From assembly GCA_964578535.1 (NCBI GenBank), contig CAZODI010000005.1, forward strand, positions 1 to 64,000: a DNA stretch of 64,000 nt, written 5' to 3'. The DNA comes from PHBD01 sp964578535 (GTDB lineage Bacteria > Desulfobacterota > Syntrophia > Syntrophales > PHBD01). The notes below the pieces were generated by a model, which was not told where the DNA came from, searched no databases, and saw only the letters and a list, made by a program, of their open reading frames with translations. Below, piece by piece: positions 7,731 to 14,327 of the stretch. Made by a program: the position numbers and the translations under genes. Every line of letters begins with the position of its first letter. Positions within the stretch are counted from its first letter, which is position 1.

Positions 7731-8552
7731 TCATTCTCCTGCCGGAATTCCTGAAGGAGCACCGTTCTGACGCCTCTCGCGCCCGAGTTGCTCCACCAGG
7801 TTCCGTTCCCTTTCCGTTAAGTCCGATCCTGTGAAGGAAATCCCCCACTCCAGGATAAATGCATGTTCCAAACACCGGCTCAGAGCCAGGGGCGTTTCAT
7901 CCCCTACGAGACGATAATCGCGAATGCAGGTCACCGAATCCGAAAGCGATCGGACCTGTGCAGCGGAATCCCCGCTGGCGCAGAGAAGCTCCACGGTCCT
8001 TTCCGCGTTGAAATCGATCAGCATCGATCCGTGCTGGAGAAAAGCGCCCTTTGACCGCGCCTGGGCGCTGCCGCAGATCTTGCGGCCGTTTACAAGCAGC
8101 TCATACCGGGACGGCTTGGCAAAGCAGGAAGCGTCCAGTAACGCCCCTGGTGAGGGCCTGCCCGATTCCGCATAGTCCACCGGGATACCCCAGTCCCTGA
8201 GAGCCCTGCCCAGGCATCGGCTGATCGCAAGGTAGGTTTGCAGGATTCCGGGCTCAAAACGTCCTTCCTGGCGGGCGATCACGGCATAGGTCAGATCGCC
8301 CTCGTGCAGGACTGCCTTCCCTCCGGTAGGGCGCCGAACGACGTCAATTCCGAGACGTCTGCAGGCGTCAAGGTTGACCTCTGAGCGGAGGTCCTGAAAA
8401 TATCCGAGGGAAATGGATGGTTGACACCATCCATAGAATCGGATGGTCGGCGGCGAACGGTGGTCCTGAACTTCACGGAAAATGGCCTCGTCGACGGCCA
8501 TGTTTTCGAATGCCGAGTGAACCTGATAGTGAAGGACTCTCCATGAAGACAA
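7731..8552 (-). CDS. LipM-like octanoyltransferase / lipoate-protein ligase family
   Basis: A BPL/LplA/LipB-fold protein. It shows the family motif RRPTGGKAVLHEGDLTYAV with the lysine that contacts the acyl chain, and CFAKPSRYELLVNGRKICGSAQ, where LipM-type enzymes carry their catalytic Cys. There is no LplA-style C-terminal accessory domain. This favours octanoyl transfer from ACP onto GcvH (LipM) over ATP-dependent lipoate ligation. The gene starts just downstream of a gcvH, the known acceptor of LipM in Bacillus. An ATG at 8621 would overlap gcvH by 62 bases. A TTG at 8552, seven bases after the gcvH stop and behind GAGG, is more likely (273 residues), but the start is uncertain. Confidence 0.8.
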   Translation of the reverse strand: MSSWRVLHYQVHSAFENMAVDEAIFREVQDHRSPPTIRFYGWCQPSISLGYFQDLRSEVNLDACRRLGIDVVRRPTGGKAVLHEGDLTYAVIARQEGRFEPGILQTYLAISRCLGRALRDWGIPVDYAESGRPSPGALLDASCFAKPSRYELLVNGRKICGSAQARSKGAFLQHGSMLIDFNAERTVELLCASGDSAAQVRSLSDSVTCIRDYRLVGDETPLALSRCLEHAFILEWGISFTGSDLTERERNLVEQLGRERRQNGAPSGIPAGE

Positions 8553-8559
8553 AGAAACC

Positions 8560-8958
8560 TCAGCCCGCCTCCCCTTCCTCGGCAATAAAGTCCTGGTAAC
8601 CCCTGGCATCCAGAAGATCATCCAGTTCTTCGGGATCCTTCATGGCGACAACGATCATCCACCCCGTATCATGGGCGTCACTGTTGATGATTCCGATGTC
8701 ATCGGACAGGTCTTCATTGACGTGAACAACGTCACCGGTCACGGGAGAAATCAACTCCACCACACCCTTTACCGCTTCAATGGTACCGAAGGGCTCATCC
8801 CGTTCCACCTCATCATCCGGATCAGGCAATTCAATGGCATGCACTTCACCAAGCCTCTCCTGGGCATAATCGGTGATCCCGACCGTTGCCAGATCCCCTT
8901 CGATGCGAACCCAGAGATGCTCCCGGCTATAAAACAAATCATCAGGAAATACTTTCAT
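8560..8958 (-). CDS. gcvH: glycine cleavage system H protein (lipoyl carrier), first copy
   Basis: A 132-residue lipoyl-domain protein with REHLWVRIEGDLATVGITDYAQERLGEV and the lipoylation hairpin TIEAVKGVVELISPVTG, whose lysine is the attachment site. The surrounding sequence differs from the second GcvH in this window (55361), which has the classic ESVKSVSDIYAPVSG. This copy is not with gcvT or gcvP but directly before a LipM-type octanoyltransferase and hisC. It may be the entry point for lipoyl assembly, or a carrier for another system. The ATG at 8958 gives the standard N-terminus; the frame extends ten codons upstream without support. Confidence 0.9.
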   Translation of the reverse strand: MKVFPDDLFYSREHLWVRIEGDLATVGITDYAQERLGEVHAIELPDPDDEVERDEPFGTIEAVKGVVELISPVTGDVVHVNEDLSDDIGIINSDAHDTGWMIVVAMKDPEELDDLLDARGYQDFIAEEGEAG

Positions 8959-9033
8959 ATATAGGCCCCTATTGTAAGAATTCCCCATTGTTGTCCGGTC
9001 AAGGATTGCCTCGCCCGGAACAACGATGCATCG

Positions 9034-10119
9034 TCATAAAATCTTCACTTCCTTTGGAACTCGGGAGAGGATCTCGATTCCATCGCGTTGGACCATCACC
9101 ATTTCCTCAATCCGAATGCCCCATTTTCCCGGGAAATAAACGCCGGGCTCGACCGTTACCACCATCCCCTCTTCAAGCACCTCATCGGATCGTGATGACA
9201 ATCGGGGCGCCTCGTGAACGTCCAGTCCGACACCATGCCCCGTTCCATGGGAGAAAAAAGGTCCCCACCCGGCTCGTTCAATCCTCTGGCGCGCCCTGCC
9301 GTCCACTTCCCTGCAGGAAACACCGGGACGGACTGCGTCAAGCGCCTCCAGAAGAGCCTCTCTCACAACCGTGTATGCCTCTTTCTTTTCTGAGTCCATT
9401 GGCCCCACGAAAACCGTCACGGTCTCGTCGGAGCAATAGCCCTCGAAGATCGACCCGCAATCGATGATCACGGCATCCCCGTTCTGAATGCGGCGAGGCC
9501 CCGGCGCAGCGTGCGGAAGCGCCGAATTCTCACCGGAAGCCGCTATGATTGGGAAAGAAGGGCCATCCGAGCCGTTCTTTCGCAGCAGATACTCAAGCTC
9601 GGCAGCAAGCTCCCGCTCGCTCACTCCCGGCACGATCAGGGGGAATAGAGCCATTACGGAATCAGAAGAAATGGCGGCAGCTTTCCGCATGAGATCGACT
9701 TCGCCATCCTCCTTGACAGCCCTGAGACGTTGAACCTCCTCTCCGAGAGGAGAAAGATTCCTGTGACCGGAGGATTTCTTCAAAGACAGGTAAAGATCCA
9801 CGGACAGAGCGGAGGCGTCAAAGCCAAAGTTCCGTTGTCCTCCATCCGGTAATGCCTCCAGGAGACCCGTTACCTTGTCCTCGAACAGCCTGATCTCCAC
9901 GCCGTCCGCCTGGCTGGCCGCTTGCGTTTTGTAACGGCCGTCCACCAAGAGAATCACCCGATCTGGCAGTAGCAGGAGCACTCCATCACTTCCTGAAAAG
10001 CCAGAAAGATAGCGGATTGTATGCAGATTAAAAAAAACGATCCCGTCGAGATGGAGCTCCGGGAGCATGGATCGGACCCGGGCCTGACGGTTACGGTGAG
10101 AACTGCCTTCACGAACCAT
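9034..10119 (-). CDS. M24 family aminopeptidase / Xaa-Pro dipeptidase
   Basis: A 361-residue pita-bread metallopeptidase. The N-terminal creatinase-type domain (YLSGFSGSDGVLLLL, VDGRY) is followed by the catalytic domain. The five dimetal ligands are all visible: Asp in AVIIDCGS, Asp in YCSDETVTVF, His in HGTGHGVGLDVHE, Glu in VTVEPGVY and Glu in IRIEEM. It would remove N-terminal residues preceding proline from peptides in the cytoplasm. Size and motifs fit PepQ/YpdF-type enzymes. Its start overlaps the end of the TPR gene by 11 bases, so the two are translationally coupled. Confidence 0.9.
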   Translation of the reverse strand: MVREGSSHRNRQARVRSMLPELHLDGIVFFNLHTIRYLSGFSGSDGVLLLLPDRVILLVDGRYKTQAASQADGVEIRLFEDKVTGLLEALPDGGQRNFGFDASALSVDLYLSLKKSSGHRNLSPLGEEVQRLRAVKEDGEVDLMRKAAAISSDSVMALFPLIVPGVSERELAAELEYLLRKNGSDGPSFPIIAASGENSALPHAAPGPRRIQNGDAVIIDCGSIFEGYCSDETVTVFVGPMDSEKKEAYTVVREALLEALDAVRPGVSCREVDGRARQRIERAGWGPFFSHGTGHGVGLDVHEAPRLSSRSDEVLEEGMVVTVEPGVYFPGKWGIRIEEMVMVQRDGIEILSRVPKEVKIL

Positions 10120-10783
10120 GGGATTTCAGCCTGTTGATATTTTTGAGCCAGCGGGCAAGTTCCTCGGCCAGTTTCCTCTCCGAGCCTGCGCTTATCCCGG
10201 CATCTTCTCTCGGAAGCGATTCCAGTCTCATTCTGGCCTCCTCGTGAGCCGGATCCCGCTTCAGGATATCTTCCAGAACCCTCCGGGACATATCCGGATG
10301 CCCCTGGCGGGCATAGAGATCGGCCAGAGTGACGGTCCAGAACTGGCGGTCAATTTCTTCGATACGGACATGAGGACTGTCCGAATCGTTTTCGCCCATC
10401 AGGTTCAGATCACCGGCATCACTGATTCTGGCTGCAATTTCTTCCGCTTCGGATGCATCCGGATCCAGGTGCAGGAACTTCCTGTAGAAGCGGCCTGCAT
10501 CGTCCAGACGTCCCTTCCTGGCAAAAGAGTTGCCTGCCTCAAGATAGATTCTGGCTGTAAAACGTATCCAGCGATCAATTTCATGGATCCACTGCTCAGC
10601 GGCGTCCAGGTCATCCATGCCTAGGAGAGCTCGGCACAGGACAATTCTCCCCTCGATGTCGGAGGGGAGGCGGGCCAGGTTCTCTTCCGCAAGCCGACGG
10701 GCACTGTCGTAGCGACCCTGCTCGAGCAGCAGTTCAGCTTCTTCCAGAAACAGAGAGTTTCCTTGAACGTCTCCTGGTTCCAT
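10109..10783 (-). CDS. TPR-repeat protein of unknown function
   Basis: A 224-residue protein made largely of tetratricopeptide-like helices. Examples are EEAELLLEQGRYDSARRLAEENLARLP near the start, EAGNSFARKGRLDDAGRFYRKFLHLDP in the middle and LADLYARQGHPDMSRRVLEDILKRDP near residue 170. No signal peptide or membrane segment is visible, so it is probably cytoplasmic. TPRs mediate protein-protein contacts; the partner is not evident. It is first in a unit with the M24 peptidase. Confidence 0.75.
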   Translation of the reverse strand: MEPGDVQGNSLFLEEAELLLEQGRYDSARRLAEENLARLPSDIEGRIVLCRALLGMDDLDAAEQWIHEIDRWIRFTARIYLEAGNSFARKGRLDDAGRFYRKFLHLDPDASEAEEIAARISDAGDLNLMGENDSDSPHVRIEEIDRQFWTVTLADLYARQGHPDMSRRVLEDILKRDPAHEEARMRLESLPREDAGISAGSERKLAEELARWLKNINRLKSHGS

Positions 10784-10837
10784 CGATCAATGTATTCGAA
10801 ATGTTTATGTTTTTAGCTACTAAATACGGCTCGGCGA

Positions 10838-10866
10838 ACGCTAACATAGCCCCCCCGGAGTGTCAA
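10838..10866 (-). promoter_or_regulatory. candidate promoter for the TPR-peptidase unit
   Basis: On the minus strand a perfect TTGACA (-35) is followed after 17 bases by TAGCGT, a weak -10 with three of six matches. It lies 55-83 bases before the TPR gene. Confidence 0.4.
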
Positions 10867-10926
10867 GGAGGAAATCTCCACAACTCAATGAGATATGAGC
10901 GTCGTTAAAGAAACAAACACATGACT

Positions 10927-10955
10927 TGGTGAAAATGCCGTCCAAATGGTGAAAA
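10927..10955 (+). promoter_or_regulatory. paired direct repeat, possible enhancer-binding site for the pilus promoter
   Basis: TGGTGAAAA occurs at 10927-10935 and again at 10947-10955, exactly 20 bases (about two helical turns) apart. The pair lies about 120-145 bases upstream of the sigma-54-type promoter at 11073, the usual position for an activator such as a PilR-type protein. The arrangement is seen in the sequence; the role is inferred. Confidence 0.4.
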
Positions 10956-11072
10956 CCCCCGGTTGTATTGTTTCCCAGCGGGTCATGATCCCCTTTTTGG
11001 AAAAACCCATACACATACTTACACTATATATTACAGTAGTTTCAGTACAGTGGAAGTGAATCAGGGCTTTGA

Positions 11073-11088
11073 TGGTCTGACAATTGCA
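11073..11088 (+). promoter_or_regulatory. sigma-54 (RpoN) -24/-12 promoter of the minor pilin-pilY1 operon
   Basis: TGGTCTGACAATTGCA matches the TGGCACG-N4-TTGCA consensus at the key positions. It has GG (11074-11075) and GC (11086-11087) separated by exactly ten bases, with a full TTGCA box. The predicted start, about 12 bases after the GC, is near 11099-11100, where the first riboswitch stem begins. Confidence 0.65.
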
Positions 11089-11098
11089 AGGCTTGTCA

Positions 11099-11199
11099 CA
11101 CTGCCTGCAGAGGCAAACTGCCCGAAAGGGCAGGACGCAAAACCAGCGGCCTACGTCTTGAAAAGGATATGGTGGCAGGGTTACCGGGCGACCGCAGTC
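11099..11199 (+). ncRNA. GEMM-I (cyclic-di-GMP-I) riboswitch
   Basis: The conserved core can be read in order. AGGCAAAC is followed by a GCCC-GAAA-GGGC hairpin (GNRA tetraloop), then GGACGCAAAACC with its tetraloop receptor, CGGCCTA, a variable arm, and GGTGGCAGGGTTACCG. The outer stem is ACTGC (11100-11104) with GCAGT (11194-11198). The base three positions before AAAC is G, equivalent to G20 of the Vibrio Vc2 aptamer. That base favours c-di-GMP, whereas the cGAMP-sensing Geobacter variants have A. About 190 bases of leader follow, with hairpins at 11218-11232 and 11262-11279 but no clear T-run, so the switching mechanism is not evident. Confidence 0.9.
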
Positions 11200-11397
11200 A
11201 ACAACAGCTTTCCAACCCCGGGGTATTCCCGGCGGCTGTCCGGAAATCCCGCAAATCGCCCTTCAAGCCGTCGCTTGAAACAAACCGAAAAGGCTAATCC
11301 GTTTGCAGATACGCTTCTTGATTTTGCCGTTTGGATATGAGAATATTTATCTGATTTCAATCATATCCCCCCCTAAAGGAGATCAAGGAGCATGCAA

Positions 11398-12195
11398 ATG
11401 ACATCGTTTGAGCGGATCATGAAGCGAATCGTCCCGTTGATTCTTCTGGTGCTCGTTATGAGTCTGCCCGCTCTTTCAAACAGTCAGGACAAACCATCGA
11501 CAAAAGACCCCTGCTCATCCATTACGGAAGCTGCTTTGCATGACATTTTTGACAAGATTGCACCGGGTGGCGTATCCATCCTTTCAAATCGCAAAAGCCC
11601 GGTGGACGGCTTCTGCGAAATCGTTCTCGGAAGCAAAATGAATCCGCAGATTGTCTATCTCGATTATACGAAAAATTTCATCCTCGCAGGCTCGCTGTTC
11701 GATGCAAAAAGCATGACCAATCTCAGCCTGATATCGAAAAACACGATTCAGGATCAGTTCCGGGTTGATGTTGCCAAGATCCCCCTAGACAATGCTTTAT
11801 GGATGGGAAATGCAAAGGCAACAAAGAAAGTGATCGTGTTTACGGATCCCGAATGCCCGTTCTGCTCCTCCCTTCACAAGACCCTGAAGCAGATCGTGAC
11901 GGAACGGCAGGATGCGGCTTTTCTGATCAAGCTCCTGCCCTTGCCCATGCACAAGGATGCCTACTGGAAATCGAAGAGCATCCTCTGCAACCGCTCTCTG
12001 AAAATGCTGGATGAAGCCTTTGAAAAGAAAGAAATAACCCGGACTGACTGCGCGACGGATGAACTGGAAAAGAATCTTCAGTTTGCTCAATCTTTCGACT
12101 TTGGAACCCCCACGTTAATTTTTCAGGACGGCTCCGTTATTCCAGGGGCCGTACCGAAAGATGAACTGCTGAAAAAGCTGGATTCGAAGAAATGA
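11398..12195 (+). CDS. DsbC-like periplasmic thiol-disulfide oxidoreductase
   Basis: A roughly 265-residue exported protein: basic start, hydrophobic stretch IVPLILLVLVMSLPAL, then a mature part beginning near SNSQDKPS. The C-terminal half is a thioredoxin fold with the active site CPFC after VIVFTDPE, followed by the cis-Pro region GTPTLIF. This order resembles DsbC/DsbG disulfide isomerases; the N-terminal half would be the dimerisation domain. It is first in the operon of minor pilins and PilY1, whose products contain many cysteines, so it may fold them in the periplasm. The ATG at 11398 has AAGGAG seven bases upstream. An ATG at 11392 also has a second Shine-Dalgarno sequence. Confidence 0.85.
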   Translation: MTSFERIMKRIVPLILLVLVMSLPALSNSQDKPSTKDPCSSITEAALHDIFDKIAPGGVSILSNRKSPVDGFCEIVLGSKMNPQIVYLDYTKNFILAGSLFDAKSMTNLSLISKNTIQDQFRVDVAKIPLDNALWMGNAKATKKVIVFTDPECPFCSSLHKTLKQIVTERQDAAFLIKLLPLPMHKDAYWKSKSILCNRSLKMLDEAFEKKEITRTDCATDELEKNLQFAQSFDFGTPTLIFQDGSVIPGAVPKDELLKKLDSKK

Positions 12196-12701
12196 CGACG
12201 TTACATCAAGGAAGAACATCTGGTGGTCAGGCGAAAGCAGTCGGGAGCACTGGCGAAGGCTTCCATCCCAAAGGGTTCAGCCTCGCCGAGCTCCTGATCG
12301 TCATTGCCATCATCGGCACACTGGCAGCCATCGCGGGTTATTCCTGGCAGCGTTACGTCACAAACTCCAATCTCCGGGCCGCAGCCCGCGAGATTGCCTC
12401 TGATTTTTCCGCGGCAAGGGAAAACGCCATCAAGGGAAGCCAGAACTACACGATCAACTTCGATGTGTCCGGCAATCAATACACGATTGCACCAGGACCA
12501 AAAGTCAAGACTCCTACATTCTTCGGCTCGGATATCCGCCTCACGGCTGCCAATTTCGGAATCGGGGGCACGACCATAACATTTCTGCCAAGAGGAACGG
12601 CCTCGGCCGGGAATGTGTCGCTTGTAAACAGTCGCGGGTCCACAGCGCAGATCATAGTAAACATTACAGGAAAGAACTATGTCCAGTTTGCGACGCAATG
12701 A
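12192..12701 (+). CDS. type IV minor pilin, FimT/GspH family
   Basis: A 169-residue prepilin. After an unusually long leader of about 28 residues comes the prepilin peptidase site PKG/FSLAELLIVIAIIGTLAA, with Glu at position 5 of the mature protein and the hydrophobic helix. NLRAAAREIASDFSAARENAIK is the typical GspH/FimT continuation, and the rest is predicted beta-rich. Minor pilins prime pilus assembly in the inner membrane. The start overlaps the oxidoreductase stop by four bases (ATGA), showing translational coupling. Confidence 0.88.
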   Translation: MTTLHQGRTSGGQAKAVGSTGEGFHPKGFSLAELLIVIAIIGTLAAIAGYSWQRYVTNSNLRAAAREIASDFSAARENAIKGSQNYTINFDVSGNQYTIAPGPKVKTPTFFGSDIRLTAANFGIGGTTITFLPRGTASAGNVSLVNSRGSTAQIIVNITGKNYVQFATQ

Positions 12702-13119
12702 GCGGGGGATCGGCCTCCCGGAGGTCATCATCGCCATTTTCCTGACCACCATCGGAGTTCTGGCTATTCTGTCCCTGCAGCCTTCTGCATGGAGAACCGT
12801 GGGGCGATCCGATTTCCTGGGTCGGGCAGCGGAGGTTCTCTACAAGGAGATGGACACCCGTGAAACCTGGATCATGAATCCCTGTAATGCCGTGGCAACG
12901 GGAACCACAACCACAGCGGTCAAAACCAGCGGCATGGCCGGAACAATCGCCGGGGACGCCACGTACACGGTAACCACAACGATCACCAGCATCGGGGCCG
13001 GCGTCTGGCGGGTAACGGTCCGGGTAACCTGGCCGATCAACCAGACCGGAATCTCAGAGAGCCTGGTGGTCACACGGCAGGAAAAATTCCGATTCCCGGA
13101 GGGGTGTCCAAGCGTATGA
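12679..13119 (+). CDS. pilV: type IV minor pilin, PilV/GspI family
   Basis: A 146-residue prepilin with a short leader MSSLRRNERG and cleavage before IGLPEVIIAIFLTTIGVLAILSLQ, including the conserved Glu5. The downstream segment with YKEMDTRETWIMNP and a threonine-rich beta region fits PilV/GspI. Its start lies 23 bases inside fimT, with AGGA at a good distance, and its stop overlaps pilW. It is expected to sit in the priming complex with FimT, PilW and PilX. Confidence 0.85.
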   Translation: MSSLRRNERGIGLPEVIIAIFLTTIGVLAILSLQPSAWRTVGRSDFLGRAAEVLYKEMDTRETWIMNPCNAVATGTTTTAVKTSGMAGTIAGDATYTVTTTITSIGAGVWRVTVRVTWPINQTGISESLVVTRQEKFRFPEGCPSV

Positions 13120-13838
13120 GAAGCCAGAAAGGATTTACCCTCATCGAATTGCTGATCACGTTGGTCATCGCCGTCATCCTCATGATGGCGATCTACGGGG
13201 CGATCAACACCGCACAGCGATCCACCCAAGGGATCGAGAGGAAGGTGACGGCCCAGCAGGACGCCCGCGCCGCCCTGGAGCTCATGGCCATGGAGATTCG
13301 CATGGCTTCGTACAACCCGAATGTTGTCACGAACCTGTGGGTTGACCCGGGTAACTGCTTCAGTGCGAGTGGAAACCAGACCTACCAGGGAATCCAGGCA
13401 GCCACGAACAATCTCATGACGATCGAGATGGACATCAACGAGAACTCCGTCATTACGAACAACAACAACACGGATCCCAACGAAACGATTGCCTACGTCT
13501 ATGACGCAGCCAACCAATATATAACCAGGGCGACCAATTGCGGCACGGCACAGCCGTTTCTTGGGGAAACCGCTGCCAGCGGCCGCCCCCGGACGGTCCG
13601 GGTCATCAATGACATCAACGGAAACGGCGCATACGACGCGGGCGTGGATATCCCGATTTTCCGTTATTTCAACGGGAGCGGAGCCGAACTGACCAGTTTC
13701 CCGGCGGACATCCCGAATATCCGGAGGATCGACATCACGCTGGCAGTTGAGACAGCGGAAATCGATCCCATGACGAACCAGAGAAGACGCCTTGTCTACT
13801 CAACCAGTGTCACCCCGAGGAACCATGCTGCCAACTGA
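13116..13838 (+). CDS. pilW: type IV minor pilin, PilW/GspJ family
   Basis: A 240-residue prepilin with leader MRSQKG and cleavage before FTLIELLITLVIAVILMMAIYG. The following helix QQDARAALELMAMEIRMASYNP is the standard PilW/GspJ signature. The body has several Asp/Asn-rich loops (DINGNGAYDAG resembles a calcium-binding loop). An upstream GTG at 13104 keeps the frame, but the ATG at 13116 overlaps the pilV stop as ATGA and is better spaced from GGAGG. Confidence 0.87.
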   Translation: MRSQKGFTLIELLITLVIAVILMMAIYGAINTAQRSTQGIERKVTAQQDARAALELMAMEIRMASYNPNVVTNLWVDPGNCFSASGNQTYQGIQAATNNLMTIEMDINENSVITNNNNTDPNETIAYVYDAANQYITRATNCGTAQPFLGETAASGRPRTVRVINDINGNGAYDAGVDIPIFRYFNGSGAELTSFPADIPNIRRIDITLAVETAEIDPMTNQRRRLVYSTSVTPRNHAAN

Positions 13839-14313
13839 TTCGAAACATCGGCGATATATCCCGTCGGAACGCGGGTTTGCAATGGTTGCGGCCATCATGG
13901 CCTGCTTGATCCTTTTGGCCATCGGCATGCTGGTCATCCACCTGTCCACAGGGGATTTGCGTACCAGCGCGATGACCGTGGGGGACAAAAAGGCCCTTGC
14001 CGCCGTGGAAACAGGGATCCACCGGCTCATGCAGACCTTCGACCCGGAAAACCTGTCGGCCACGACCTCCAGCACCCAGGTGGACTCGAGCAACGACCCG
14101 AATTCCTTCTATTCCATCGGAGCCGCGGTTTCACCCACTTCGGGGCCGTCCATCATCCCCATGGCAGGGTTTGCGATCGGCGGAGGACAACAATGGGGAC
14201 AGGCCCGTTTTAATGTCGATATTACCGGAAGGAACACCACGTACAACTCTACCGTCACGGTCGGGATCGGCCTCGGCTACGGCCCGGTGGAGATCAGCCT
14301 GATGCATCGTTAG
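13825..14313 (+). CDS. pilX: PilX-like type IV pilus assembly protein
   Basis: A 162-residue protein with a charged N-terminus and the PilX N-terminal pattern ERGFAMVAAIMACLILLAIGM. It lacks Glu5, as is usual for PilX/GspK-type tip pilins. It continues with LRTSAMTVGDKKALAAVETGIHRLM. The ATG at 13825 follows CGAGGAACC and overlaps the end of pilW by 14 bases. An upstream TTG in frame is less likely. It sits directly before pilY1, the usual PilX-PilY1 arrangement. Confidence 0.82.
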   Translation: MLPTDSKHRRYIPSERGFAMVAAIMACLILLAIGMLVIHLSTGDLRTSAMTVGDKKALAAVETGIHRLMQTFDPENLSATTSSTQVDSSNDPNSFYSIGAAVSPTSGPSIIPMAGFAIGGGQQWGQARFNVDITGRNTTYNSTVTVGIGLGYGPVEISLMHR

Positions 14314-14327
14314 ACCGGAGGAGACCC

